A program made the translations under genes and the position numbers. Positions 11,207 to 23,074 of a DNA stretch of 64,000 nt are shown piece by piece. This stretch comes from Blasia pusilla (taxonomy: Eukaryota > Marchantiophyta > Marchantiopsida > Blasiales): contig CM114272.1 in assembly GCA_050084515.1 (NCBI GenBank), positions 26,164,001 to 26,228,000 on the forward strand. Reading direction: 5' to 3'. The notes beneath the pieces are model-generated. The model saw only the letters and a list, made by a program, of their open reading frames with translations. It did not search any database and was not told where the DNA came from. Each line of letters opens with the position of its first letter. Positions within the stretch are counted from its first letter, which is position 1.

Positions 11207-12028
11207 CTATATACATCTGGGACACATCCATGGTCCTTGAGGAACCCTAGTCAGAGGTGGCGTCAAACATGCCATATGCCATCCTCTCGAACACCCATCA
11301 TAGACTAGCATAGTGGCTGCACAACGGGCGGAACCACACAACATACACCGCAAGCTTGCATGAACTATTGCTAAGCTCCGATCAACTGTACCGTCAATGT
11401 TCGGATGATGATATGGCGCACAGTTACACACATGGTCCTTCCAAACCATACCATCGCGTCCCTCCAATAAGGGAACATCGGATGGCAAAACCTCATGCAC
11501 TCTCAAGATGGTGCGCCCTGCAATTACATCCAATGTCGTGGGTGTCTTCTGTTGCAAGTAGACATAGTCTCCTTGATGAAACCTTCGGATAGTAGGTCGA
11601 TAACCACCTCCCCGAATAGTCGCATACCTCAACATATCCCGATGTTGCGCAATCGCCAAGTTCTCAAACGCCATGGGCATCACTCTTCGAAACAACTCAA
11701 CCCTCTCAGAATATTCTCGCATCCATACATTAGGGTCATCAAGGTTCAACACCTCACCAGTATCTCGACAAATGGCCGTCAGTAAATCTGGGTCACCGCC
11801 ATAAAGCAACAAGTACGGTGAGAAAGACGCTAAGGATGCCTGCCTGTTGAATCTGTATCCCATCTCCAACCACGGCAACTGAAGGTCCCAATCTCCTAGG
11901 TGACCTCTCTGCAAGCCATACTTGCATAGTCCTCTCTTCACCGTCTGCACAACCCACTCCGCTAGTCCATCCGCCTCAGGATGATCTTGCGAAGTAGTGC
12001 GGTGGTCGATAAGTGCCTGATCACACAA
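11207..12028 (-). pseudogene. Integrase C-terminal half with a C-terminal PHD-type zinc finger
   Basis: The 273-residue frame begins inside the integrase core: the catalytic Glu lies in HPEADGLAEWVVQTVKR near residues 16-31, followed by the usual SPYLLLYG region and the GDYVYLQQ / TILRVHEV C-terminal domain. Residues 228-272 then read as a PHD finger: CMLCG, YDGCSRGWHMAC, LTPPLTRVPQGPW and MCPRC, ending at the stop. In the C4HC3 pattern, seven of eight ligands are present (C228, C231, C246, H251, C254, C269, C272). The third cysteine is Tyr243, a change explained by one G-to-A transition. PHD fingers bind histone H3 tails, so the module may once have targeted integration; that role is inferred. 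Confidence 0.85.
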
Positions 12029-12037
12029 GGCCTGAAA

Positions 12038-12781
12038 CTACCCAGAGAACTCTGTGCCCATGTCTGTCAACACCTCAGTTGATACGTCGTAATGACTCAA
12101 CACTCGATCTAGGAAGGCATATGCTACTCCCTCACTCGCTTTGTCAGGCAATGCAACCAACTCTATCCACTTTGAGAAGTGCTCGACCATCACCAACACA
12201 TAACAACTATGGCGCTCCGTCAAAGGCAAAGGTCCTGCAAAATCCAAACTCCATCTATAACCTAAGCCCATGATTGGAAGTGGATGCAATTGTGGAGTTG
12301 GAGCATTGAACAATGCTCAGACTCGATCACATACCATGCATCTGGCAACAAACTGCTGAACGTCAGTCTGCATGCCTCGCCACCAATATTGAATCTGGAG
12401 CAAACTATATGTCCGCTTCTCTCCAAAATGACCTAACTCCTCATGGGCATGACGCACCAAACGTGCTCTCTGCAAACGATGAGGCACTACACGCACTGTA
12501 CCATCCTCCCATACTCGCAACACATGTGTCTCCTCGCAGCGGAACCGTCTGGCCCGCTGTAGGATCCGATCCCGCTCTCTAGCACCCACTGTGCTCGCAA
12601 CACTGCTAGTACGCAGATACTCCAAGACTACTCCATCATCGTGAATATCTCGGCCACCTTTCGTCTCCTCACTGGCCTCGGGATCCAAGGACTCTCCATC
12701 AGACCTCGCTATCAAAGTCTCCACACTCTGGCTCTCCATAGCCAATAAGCCTAAATAGGCTGACGCATGCCATCCTGGCAC
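12038..12781 (-). pseudogene. Integrase N-terminal zinc finger and catalytic core (broken)
   Basis: Same frame as the PHD-bearing part, interrupted by two in-frame stops. The HHCC zinc finger is visible as HAHEELGHFGEKRTY ... CMVC. After the first stop come the core motifs WSLDFAGPLP (first Asp), VEHFSKWIELVALPDK and VLTDMGTEFSG (second Asp). The second stop replaces what is normally a glutamine codon just before FQALCDQA. Upstream of the zinc finger is an acidic Glu/Asp/Ser linker of about 90 residues. Confidence 0.85.
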
Positions 12782-12826
12782 TGACTCCTCATCACTCTCT
12801 CCATATCATCGAGCTCCAGTTGCATC

Positions 12827-13160
12827 TCACCGGCTCGGGCATGGGTTACAACTCAGCCCATGTGCATCTTGGTTGAGCGTCCCAGGTCTATGTACCACCT
12901 TAAAATCATACTCATGCAGCAACAGAGCCCATCTCGCAAGCTTCCCTGTAAGCTTGTCGGACTCCATCAACCACTTTAGTGATGATGGTAAAGGAGTTGC
13001 CAAATAGGTAACACCTAAAATTTGCGACACCCCACACCACAGCCAAGCACTCATCATCATGTTGGGTGAGCACCGTTCCAAGCCCCAACATGCTCAAATC
13101 TGTATGCAATTGGAAAGGACGCCCCCTGATCGATCTCCTCAAGATACGCGCAGACGTCAA
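12827..13160 (-). pseudogene. RNase H domain, frameshifted and internally deleted
   Basis: Two overlapping frames together cover gypsy RNase H. FQLHTDLSMLGLGTVLTQHD is followed immediately by ECLAVVWGVANFRCYLFG, so about 30 residues normally found between these motifs are missing. A frame change near 12990 then leads into LKWLMESDKLTGKLARWALL and YDFKVVHRPGTLNQDAHGLS. The related fragment at 19520-20360 keeps sequence in the deleted part. Confidence 0.8.
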
Positions 13161-13489
13161 TTTTTCCTTGAGCAGTTGAAATGCTCGCTCCTACTCATCC
13201 CCCTAGTGCCACTCATGATCCACCTTGGTCAACAAGCTCAGCGGCTTCGCAATCGAACTGAATCCCTTGACGTACCGCCGATAGAAGTTCGCCAATCCCA
13301 TGAATACACGAACGCGGCTCACATCTGTAGAGCGTGGAATGCGTGAAATAGCCTCTACCTTTGTCTATTGAACACCAAGGCCACCTGGGTATATTGTATG
13401 ACCAAGTACTCAATCTAGTTGTAGAAGAACTTACACTTCCAATGCCCATGTAATTGCAATCGTCTGTAATTGCTTCAGCCCATCTAATT

Positions 13490-13915
13490 GCAATCGTCAA
13501 AACACCTCCTCTAGATGTCGCTCATGCTCTTCAACCGTGGTACTAAAGACTACGATGTCATCAATACAAAAACCTAGGAAAATCTACACCTACCAAGATC
13601 CTATCCATGACCCTCTGAAACTCAGTCGGGGCGTTCTTTAACCCAAATGGTAAGAACTGCCACTAGTATAAACAATCCTTCCCGTGAGGATCGATGCCCC
13701 AAAATGCCATCTTTTGCATGTCCTCCAATCTGATAGCTAGCTGATGGTACCCGGCTCGCAAATCCAATGAACTAAAGACCTTTGCATGACCAATCGCATC
13801 AAAGATCTCCTTAGGAGTGGACATGGCATACCTATCGGACTTCGTCTGCCGATTGATAGGCCGATAATCCCCACACATCCGCCTATCCATCCTGTTGCCA
13901 GAAGTGATTTTCAGT
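13490..13915 (-). pseudogene. Reverse transcriptase core fragment
   Basis: Minus-strand segments RMCGDYRPINRQT, KVFSSLDLRAGYHQLAIR, a stop, then FLPFGLKNAPTEFQRVMDRI and CIDDIVVFSTTVEEHERHL. These are the fingers/palm motifs of gypsy RT. The catalytic box reads CIDD instead of YIDD (one base change), and frame breaks separate the pieces. Confidence 0.8.
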
Positions 13916-15267
13916 AAATATATAACTTTTATCTTTTTGTAATTTTCTCTTTCTAAATATGTTCTCAATGGATTATATTCCTCTTAATATGGATTTTATC
14001 CTAATTATTTCACTTTCTAAGATTCAACATGTTCCCATCTACCTTGAATGAGATGTTTATGTATTGCTCTATGGCCATCTCCTCCTGTTTATGGTTTCAT
14101 ACACCCTCCTTCAACGATAACCTCTGAGTTCTCTTCCTCATCGTAGATGTTACCATTTTCTTCACACCCATTAAACTTCCCTGTTCTCATCTTATCCCCT
14201 TTCCATATCTTCCAATTCTACCACATTACTAACGAATCCTACTACTTTGTCATCTTCACATTTCATTTGAATCCTTGCTTCCAACTCCCATCTTTTCTAC
14301 CCGTATCACTGCTCTTTCTCATCATCCTCCTTCCCCGACTTACTTATCCCCATATCGTTGTTGATCATTATCTCTCATGTTTTCCCCTTATAATCTTTCT
14401 TCTTCTAAATCTTTGCATAAGATTTGTGTCATTACATACCTTGTGGTAAAGAGTATGTTATATAATAAAATCTTTGTTACTAGGATGAAAATATACGAAT
14501 AGTACTTTTGACCTATACATGAGTGTTCAATCCCTAAGACAGTACTCCCTCCGATTGAAATGACTACAATAGCCGCCTGGACGTGATTGAGCCAAATTGA
14601 TTTCCTTCTAATTTTCTCATTCCATCTTATTCTCTCTTATTCTAGACTCTTCATATATATTCTTATTGCTTGTCATCCAAACACCCAACAACCATTGATT
14701 TTCCTATAAGAAAGGTTAGCATATGCATGTGATTCCACAGATGTCAATTTTTGGTATCCTATTACTCTTTTCCCAATGGATTTTAGTTCTCCTTCCAAGT
14801 GGAAGCTCAATGAGTCATCGCAAAATCTCCTTGCATATTCATCTCTTTACATGTGGGGATTGGGAGAATCTTCAAAATGTGCATTTACTTTGGATAGAGG
14901 CCTTAGCAACAACTCGTATTATTCAATATGCTAATCATGAAAAGCCTTCAATATAATAACACCTTTGATGTTGAAAGCCTCCAATACATCACCTCTAACG
15001 TTCAAGATATCTTCAGCTTGGCCTACTTTAGGGGAAATTTGGTAAGTTTTCATATGCAGCTTGAGGAGTAGGACCTCCCTCTAATGTGGTTCAAAGTGCA
15101 CATATAGTGGCACTTAAGTCTTAGAACTTAGCTTGGAGGTTTTCACCAAGAACTTTCTTCATACTCCCTATTTAGCAACCTGCAAGCTATCGCGCATGAT
15201 TTTTTTTTAATCATCTCCACAATGATTCTATGATCTATCCAATAAATTCAACTAGGGGCTTTATCTA
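13916..15267. other. AT-rich DNA without recognisable genes
   Basis: Pyrimidine-rich and AT-rich sequence with only short, low-complexity open frames (for example 14147-14449, rich in Phe/Leu/Ile). Nothing resembling a domain or exon chain was seen. Confidence 0.5.
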
Positions 15268-15447
15268 TCTATATAATTAAAAGAGGATGGAGTTTGAAGA
15301 TCCCTACCTTCGGTACTGACACGTATAATTTTTTGCTCTTTTGGTGTTGACACGTATAATGTAAGCATCCCGAAGTATTATCAAGTGTAACTTAAGAAGT
15401 TAAGTTAAGATGTCTTTCATACGTGCATAGCGTGGGAAGTATACTAG
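15268..15447 (+). mobile_element. Small Helitron-like non-autonomous element
   Basis: Starts TCTATATAATTAAAAGAGG after an A and ends CTAG before a T, the insertion signature of Helitrons (between A and T, 5' TC, 3' CTRR). The last 30 bases hold an imperfect GTGC/GC hairpin-like stretch. The start resembles those of the elements at 59397-59562 and 40743-41644. Length is 180 bp with no coding capacity. Confidence 0.6.
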
Positions 15448-16044
15448 TCTCTGTATGTAAGATGCATGCACAAATTGTGACATATCGATCATCTACCATA
15501 CTCTATCTCTAGACTCAATGGAGCTTGTCCTTTAATGGTTATGGATACGACTCTTTATATTGTTCATCTTAAGGATATTGGAGATGTATTATACCACTTG
15601 GTTAATTTTCAATCCCTTTTCTTGTAGTTTCCTTCTTGTGTCAATGCCTACCTATTTTATCCTCAGTTTAGAATAGTCATCAAAAGTGGTTATAATACAT
15701 TGGTTTATGGAATATGATCCAATCTTAATTTATATAGATTTGGTAGCGATTTAAATTGATATGGTTAACGTATTCTATCTCGTGGGCTATACATGAGGAC
15801 CGATAGCAAATCTCATTATATTTTTCCACTCCTTCTATGTATATGATACGCCCATTATCTATTCTCAAAATGCTATGTTTGGACAATACGAAATTCTCCA
15901 AATCAATATGTGACATACATCAAGGTGATCCCATGGATGGCCCATATTTTGCATGTATAGATGCAAATGCAAGAAAAAAAAAGCATGAGCCCAAGTATAC
16001 ATATATTCTTGTGCGGGTTGTCCGCTAGATTGGACAAACCGCAC

Positions 16045-16046
<2 letters not shown>

Positions 16047-16139
<93 letters not shown>
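16047..16139. repeat. (AT)n microsatellite
   Basis: About 46 uninterrupted AT repeats. The apparent Ile/Tyr reading frame across it is an artefact. Confidence 0.97.
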
Positions 16140-16142
<3 letters not shown>

Positions 16143-17160
16143 CATGTGAATCATGTGGCCCATGTTAACAAGGTAGGTCTTTATCCTAACAATAATAGAG
16201 ATCTTCCTAGACTCTTCTTCCACTAGTTACACAAGCAATTCTTTCCCCTCTCAATCAATTGATTATAGAAGGACTTTATCAACTTTAAGAGCTTGTATAT
16301 GGAAATTTGCATCAAATCAACTTTTCAAGCATCCTCTTTGTAGAGACACCAGACACTCGCCAATCTCATATGCATTTATGTATTGATAGAGGAGTGGGGG
16401 CTTGGTTCATTGCCAACCCTCATGTAAGAAAACAAAATGTGAACAAATCACTAAATTAGATTATAAATCTTGAAACTAATAAGTAGCCTTATCCATTTGT
16501 GTACTCACAATAGAGCTTTGATGCAACTTGAGCAAGGAGAAAGCTCAACATACAAGAACACGATATCACTACAGTCCCCAACTATTTCGACGACTTGAAA
16601 AACTATGGCTTTTGACCTACTTTTTTCTGTTTTATTAATAGATAATTTTTTTTGGGGCTACACTTTCTGGCCCCTTCATCGCACACATCCTAATACCAAA
16701 TAGAATTAGATCATCCTGATAATACTGCACTCCATAAGCCATATGCGCCGTATTACTATAACTCCTTTAATGTCCAAGTCAAGACTATGAATATAGGATT
16801 CTCCTCAAATAATGGGGTTATACATATTAATGGTACATAATGTCATAATTAGAAGTGGATGTTGAATATTCAACATCATATTCTTCCATTTCATCTTCCA
16901 TGAAGAATATTTTGGTAGCTCTATAGTTATGCCTTTGACTTCCTCATCCTTCTCTTGTATGTATATACGTCAAATTTTCTACGTGTGGGCCCAATTTATG
17001 GAAAGAGTATCCACATTTTTCAATGTGCATATAGTAGAATGAATGGTGGTGCATGACGTGATGAGAGAAGCAATGACATGAGTGGCTCATACACCATTGG
17101 GCAAGAGCAAGTACATGTTCTACCTTTTGCTTCACAATAAGCCTCTCATCAACGAGTTGA
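16140..17160. other. AT-rich stretch, nothing recognised
   Basis: No coding frame, RNA gene or element end could be supported here. Confidence 0.45.
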
Positions 17161-17161
17161 C

Positions 17162-18000
17162 TTGATAGTTTTTTTTCCCTCATGTGGCTTTTTTGTATTG
17201 GATGAAGTGATGGTTCTTAATCCAATACATTATGACTCGGATTATTGGGGTGCATATTCCGAAATCAATGCAGTAGCAAGAATCAAGGAGTTAAGTGAAG
17301 TCTTTAGACATGTGACTGATGGCTTTATCCCTTTTGCAGTGGAGGTTTTTCAGCACTTACATGTATCCTTTAATAATTCTCTTAAAACATGTGCTCATTA
17401 TTTACTTAAGAATCATCAACTCATCCCTTCTTGTAGTCCTTCTCTCTCTATTGTTAATACTCATGATCCACAATGCATCTTGGTGGCAATACAATGTCCA
17501 CAAGCATTGAAATTGGTACATGGAGCAAAAGAAGTTGATGGTCATATTAATCGTTAGTTTTTTGGAATCTCAGAAGTTGACGGGACCACTCAATTTCTAG
17601 ATGTTGCATTTTAGACTTTTAGGTGCCAATTGATTTCAAATTAATTTTTTATGTTGACTTCTTGAAAAAAAATTCCATTCCCTTAATAATTTCTAACCCC
17701 CTTCCCCTTTTTGGATGTTTTTGCCTCCTTTCCTTTTCTATAATGGAATGGATGCTTACGTTACAATGTTGGATTTCTTTATGAATGATAATACATGGAA
17801 CGCAATGCAGATCAAGAAAATGGGATTTGGACGAGTTGCATGAGTTGGAAGAGTGGGGGCGTATGAATGGGACTGCATTGGATCTAGACTCTCTCAACTC
17901 CTCAGAGTTCATAGCGACTGATGAAGAGCCATCAGAATCATCTTATTGTAGTCGTCATGAGATGAATCAGCTTGGAGATGATTGGTATGGTAGTTGAGCC
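17162..18000 (+). pseudogene. Decayed fragment, possibly from a non-LTR retroelement-type protein
   Basis: Two plus-strand open stretches. The first (17162-17557) includes LDEVMVLNPIHYDS and DGFIPFAVEVFQHLHVSFNN followed by a cysteine/alanine-rich segment, recalling the region past reverse transcriptase in plant retroelement-derived open frames. The second (about 17808-17998) is acidic with WDLDELHELEEWGRMNG and ends at a stop. Frames break between them, and no RT catalytic motif lies upstream. The family resemblance is from memory and weak. Confidence 0.3.
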
Positions 18001-19519
18001 CCTGGATCATGAAGCCATCGACATGTAATTCAACAAATTTTAAAGCAAAAGAGAGAATAGATTAATCTCACACCGTCAACATCACGGAGATTCTACCTCA
18101 TAGACTCGAAAATCATGTGGAACTACCTTCCAAGTATGTCTCAAATTCAAGAATTATCAATGGGATTGTACTTCATTTCCATTCAATTACAAGCTTGAAC
18201 AAAATTATGCATCTATTCTCCCATATCTAAAAATCACGATGCAAAACACACTCTATATACTAGTAGTTTGTCTTACTTCTCTAGAATTAGAGAGGGAGTG
18301 CATGGAAACATATACATTTCATTGATATGATTAGGCATGTTGATGTTGGTAATGACCCCTTAATTCGAAATGAGACAAGTAGATGAATAAAGAATATTTG
18401 ATGAACCTTAAAGGTTGATCCAAAGTATGTGTCGACGTTTCTATCGTGGCCATATCTTCAACCAATAATTCTCTCTTTTCTTTTTTCTTTTTTTCTTTAT
18501 TTTCTCATTCAGTATGTCCTTCCTAATGGGAGGGTAAGAGGAAAAAAATACAAATAAAGGAAAGGGACTAAAAGATCCTTCATGTATGAGCCCACAATCA
18601 TAATAGGATGGAATTACTCATAAAGAAGATTTCTAGCATCTTATAGGACCCAAGCGTAAGGGTCAAGGTTCATAAACCCAAGTGAAGTGAAAATCAATGA
18701 TTAGTAATTAGAAAAAAGAAAATTGGTATGAATGTGAGGTGGGTTCTAAGCGTAGGTAATTAGTCATGAATGCATGTAAATTAGCCATCTACTATGTTTG
18801 CCACTCTACCTTGTGACGCACATTTTCCAGTTTTTGCAAAGCATGTATACTCCTATGGGTATATGTGACAACATACTTCAACTTTTAAGGGAAAGACAAA
18901 GGGTTTACTCTCTCTATTCTCTTCTTGGTGGAATTTTGTATCCATCCTAAATATACCACAATCATTAATAAAAATGATGAGTGTGGGGTTCCAAAGGTGT
19001 ATCCAATGCCATCGACACTGTAAGCCAAACACTTGAAAAGTGTCGAGGTCCAACTCTAATATTATCTCCAACACTCCAAAATATGGGAGGTTCCCTTCAA
19101 AAAAAATTTCATCGTGTTTGAATGTTTGTGACTCCTGCTCAAAAGTACAACATATCTATGACTCTCCATAATGTAAGGGTCAAATGTATGATAATTTGTC
19201 ATGTTCTCTTTTACACTATGTTATTTTCATTGTTGAATATAAATCATGTAGATTCTGCAACAAAGAAATTGTGTTTGTGTTGTTGAAATTATGAAATAAG
19301 AATACCTCAAGATATTTTATTAGCATCAAAATAACCAAGATCATCATTACTGAACATCAAAATTTATGTTCATGAACCAATATAGAATCTTCAACCCACA
19401 TGATCAACCACATAACCAGACTTTCAATGTTTTTAAATCTGGTCTATTCATTTGAAGAGTAGAAATACAAAGAGGATAGAGGATAAATAAACTAAGATTA
19501 ATAACATGAGATGGAGAAA
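18001..19519. other. AT-rich stretch, nothing recognised
   Basis: Scattered T-rich and A-rich runs and no supported gene. A short minus-strand frame at 18853-19074 shows no motif. Confidence 0.45.
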
Positions 19520-20360
19520 CCCATCAAAGTCCCAACATTGTGGCCATCCATAGCCAATAAACCCAAATAAGTTGACGTGTGTCATCTAAACACCATCTCC
19601 TCGTGATCATCACTCTCTCCATCCCAACAAGCTTCCGTCGCATCTTACTAACTTGGGTATGGGTTACAACATAACCCATCTATATCCTAGTTGAGCCTCC
19701 CTGGTTGATGTACCACTTGGAAATCATAGTTGTGTAACAATAGAGCCTGCCTAGAAATCCTCCCTTTAAGCTTGTTGGATTCCTTCAACCATTTAATGGG
19801 TTGATGATAAGTAATGATGGTAAAGGGGTTGTCAAATAAGTAATATCTACAATGGGTGATAGTCCACACTACATCCAAGCACTCACTCTCATATGAGCAT
19901 ATTTTGCCTCTGCAACATTTGTCGAGTGATTAGTCTAAGCCACCAAAAAATTTCTACCCTCATTATTATGCTCGGTGAGCATTGCTCCAAGCCCCACCAT
20001 ACTCCAATCTATAGTCAAGTGGAAAATACGTCCCTTGATACTCCTCCTCTGTATAGGCACAGACATTAATATGTCCTTGAGCAACAAAAATACTCTCTCT
20101 TTCTCACCTTCTCCAATGCCACTCGCAATCCACCTTGGTGAGCAAGGTTAAGGGCTTTGCAGTTGAATTGAAAACCTTGACCTATATTTGATAGATCTTT
20201 TCCAATCCCATGAATGCACAAACTCGTCTACACGTCGTGGAATGCATAAGATAGCCTCTACCTTTATCTTATGAATACCAAAGCTACTTGGGTATATTGT
20301 ATGGCCTAAATTTTTGTGACCCTCATAACCAAACAACACCAAATAGGCACCAAGCGGAAC
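19520..20360 (-). mobile_element. Fragment of the gypsy-PHD element family (RNase H and end of RT)
   Basis: The DNA aligns by eye with 12720-13400 in the same orientation. Protein pieces include FGYEGHKNLGHTIYPSSFGI (end of RT), CRYYLFDNPFTIITYHQPIKW and NYDFQVVHQPGRLN (RNase H). Frames are broken. It retains sequence that the copy at 12827-13160 has lost. It ends near 20360, where the plus-strand gypsy LTR appears to begin. Confidence 0.75.
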
Positions 20361-20381
20361 ATCATAACTCAAGTGGACTCA

Positions 20382-21338
20382 TGCTGCGGTGTTCGCATTT
20401 TGGAGAGTCGTTTGGAAAGGTCTCTTTGAAAAGTCCAAGAGAAAAAATTCGGAACACATTATGCATTTCATGCGTTAGTGGTCGCGACCAGGAAACCTAG
20501 ACCAAACGCGAGCCAAGACTTGAGATGAGTTGAGTCTTGGAAGGTTGGTTGCCAAAGAGGTGAAAACCAGTTTTGGAACACAACTAGCATTTGGGGAATT
20601 TGATTGTGTTTTGGACCATAAAGTTTAGCCGCAAGATGTATTGGGGACAAGTAAGGGCTTGTTAAAAAACTTATCTTAAGACGCTTCCAATGCACAAAGA
20701 TTGCATCAAACGCATGAGTATAAATTGAGATATTGGCCTAAAAAAACTATGAGAGCAATCAGGTTGAGGGCCAATTGGAGAGGCGCGGGTATCTTTCCCT
20801 AAATGTAAGGAATCCCGGAGATCCCTAGAAGTACTAGTAAGGAAGGAGTCTCTCCAAGATGGCTTGGAACACGAATCCCCACTTTGAGCACCAAACAACG
20901 TCTTAGACGCACGGGATGGAACGAGAGTTTGGCGTTTGAACTCGAAACCCAAACGTGATCCAAGGGAGTGGACTTTGTACGCCACACTTGGATTCCAACC
21001 CGAGATTCACTTTGTGCGAGTCTCAGTTAGGGACTCATTGGATGTCCATTGTACAATTGGAACCGCTAGGCGCAAAATGCCATTTGAGGTTCCTCAACCG
21101 ACCAAAAAGTCTGTCCCAAGTCTTTCGAGACTTGCCCGTGTTGTAAACCGAAAAATTATGAAGGTTGTGCTTGATGAGAGACCGAGACGAGAACTCGGAA
21201 AGTTAGCCCGCTGATTGATCCAAGACCCGACTTACCACAGTGCGTGTTTGGATGCAAATGAGCATTGAGAGCGTGACCTACTGAACGCACGCTTCCGCAA
21301 CAACAAGATTAACGTTCAAGGAGAGTAGGCGCACGACA
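20382..21338 (+). repeat. Probable 5' LTR of the plus-strand gypsy element
   Basis: About 950 bp of moderately GC-rich non-coding DNA between the older minus-strand fragment and the primer-binding site. TG at 20382 and CA at 21337-21338 are plausible ends, but no second LTR is present for comparison, so the boundaries are estimates. Confidence 0.45.
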
Positions 21339-21340
21339 TG

Positions 21341-21352
21341 TGGTATCAGAGA
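21341..21352 (+). other. Primer-binding site (initiator Met tRNA)
   Basis: TGGTATCAGAGA matches the standard plant retroelement primer site TGGTATCAGAGC at 11 of 12 positions. It complements the 3' end of initiator Met tRNA and sits just before gag, which fixes the element's orientation. Confidence 0.8.
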
Positions 21353-21489
21353 AAATCCTTGATGAGCGTGAACTTGGGGTCATAGAAGATCTTGACGTTT
21401 GAGAAGAACTTAAGGTAGCTCGAAGACCGTGACGCTCTAGGAGGAACGCAAGAGATGAGGACCAGATCTGAGAAAGCGAGGACTCACAA

Positions 21490-22540
21490 TTGGCGACCAA
21501 GGGCGAAGAACCGAGGAAACCGCGAGTCAAAGCAAAAAAACCGAGAGACGAATCAATCACGGACGGTGAGCCAGAGGTGGAGATTAAAACTCTCGAAGTG
21601 CCGAGTCCCAGACATGAGGATGTTCCAAACACAAATCTTTCCGCGGGGCCTTCGGCTCCAAACTCAAACGATCCTGTCTTTTATATTCAAATGATGGGAT
21701 GGATGAAGGTGATGGCGGACCAGATGGCCAAACTGGGCAAGGTGATAATAGAACTCAAGTCGAATGGAGCCTCTAGTTCCGGCAAGAAGCTTTATAAGAA
21801 AAAATTTCCAACGCCATTCACAGGAATGGGGCGTTCTCGGAAAGTGAGGGAGTTTCTAACGGAACTTGAACTTTATTTCGAAGTGTAAAAGGCAGATGAG
21901 CAAGACAAGGTGACTGTAGCAATCACGTTTCTGAAGGATCACGCTCTCCATTGGTGGACGGCTCACCGTAAAGAACATCTGGGCGGTGGAAGAACGTTGA
22001 GTTGGGAAGATTTCAAGGAGTTGATTGGTAACCGATTCACTCCGTAATATCAAGAGTATCATGATGGCTTGGAGTTTGTGAGGTTGCGCCAAAGCGGATC
22101 CCTTAGCACTTATATGCGAGAGTTTAGTGCACTCATGAGGTCAATTTCCACGGATGAGTTTACAAAGAAGGTGATCTTCTTAAGTGGACTCAAAGTGAGC
22201 GCCGAAAAGGCCCTCTTTCGTATGCCTCACATTCTAGAGACGTGCGCCGAACTTCTTAGACTAGTGGAGCGGATAGGGGAAAATGAAGTCTAAAACCAAA
22301 AGCTCTTGGAGCCAAAAAGTTTTTCTAAGTTACCGAAAAAACAAAGGGACATCCAAGAGGGTTTGGAATGGGGGTGAGCGCGACCACGTTGGGTCTCTTG
22401 CCCCAGCAGCGAAACGAGTGGAACTCAACGCGAAGCCAAGAGGGCCGCCGTTCACGAAGTCATCAAATGCCAAAGTGATTTGCTAGAATTGTGGTGAACC
22501 CAGGCACATGGCTAAGGAATGTGTGAGGCCCAAGGTAAGT
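21490..22540 (+). pseudogene. gag (capsid and CCHC knuckle), interrupted by stops
   Basis: The frame opens at 21490 (MATKGEEPRK). Capsid region: VFYIQMMGWMKVMADQMAKL, KKFPTPFTGMGRSRKVREFL, a TAA after LYFEV, DHALHWWTAHRKEHLGGGR, another stop, then LRQSGSLSTYMREFSALMRS. Around 22480-22525 the nucleocapsid knuckle reads C, stop, NCGEPRHMAKEC; the stop (TAG) most likely replaces a Trp codon. A frame change near 22290 separates capsid from knuckle. Confidence 0.85.
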
Positions 22541-23074
22541 AAACCGAGTATGAATGCATTTTTTGCTAAGCACTTATGGGCGGGAGATCTAGATACATCT
22601 CTCCAAATCACCAAGAGAATGCCCAATTTGGTTTACCTAGGATCCAAGATCGCTAATCACGACGTGATGTTGCTCGTTGATACAAGTGCTTCGCACTCAT
22701 TCTTGAGCCCGAGAATCATGAAGATGTTAGGATTGCCAACCACTAAGGCGGATGGACCCATTAGGGTAGGATTCGCGGGAGGCAAGTCCCACCAGACCTC
22801 AGAGCTGGTTTTAGGGCTAGTTGTGGGATGTGGAGTATTTGAGTTGAAGGAGAATTTCACAATTTGCGACATGGACGGAATCAATGGAGTCTTGGGAAAC
22901 AATTTCTTGGATGCGTATGAGGTGGAACTAAGGCAAAGACCTTTGAGGTTGAGCGCCTTGGTTAATGGCAAATGGACGGACATCATATTGGTTCATGAGG
23001 TTCCTAGAAAGACAGAGTTGGCGAACGCCATCACGAGGACGAGTTTGGCCGAGTTAGAGGAAGGATTTGCTTGA
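22508..23074 (+). pseudogene. Retroviral-type aspartic protease region
   Basis: Open for 188 codons. The active-site loop reads LLVDTSASHSFLS, with Ser where the family has Gly (DTGAS), and the second conserved block is INGVLGNNFLD. The protease would process the Gag-Pol polyprotein; the DTSA change may already have crippled it. Confidence 0.8.

Larger units (their letters stand above)
11207..13915 (-). mobile_element. Ty3/gypsy retrotransposon remnant (RT-RNaseH-integrase-PHD), 5' truncated
   Basis: Minus-strand pol remnant in the gypsy order RT, RNase H, integrase. The first recognisable residues are RMCGDYRPIN near 13895; further upstream the sequence becomes unrelated AT-rich DNA, so gag, protease and the start of RT are gone. 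Damage visible: a stop in RT after the FWGIDPHG segment, frame changes and an internal loss in RNase H, an in-frame TGA after the integrase zinc-finger CxxC (near 12314) and an in-frame TAG (near 12035). The element cannot make a full polyprotein. The organisation beyond integrase is unusual because a PHD-type finger replaces the more common chromodomain. Confidence 0.9.

Noticed and set aside
14147-14449. Hydrophobic 100-codon frame resembling a membrane protein
   Set aside because: Low-complexity T/C-rich DNA gives Phe/Leu/Ile-rich translation; no start context or neighbours.
15903-16223. Long Ile/Tyr-repeat reading frame
   Set aside because: It is simply the (AT)n microsatellite translated; no flanking coding signal.
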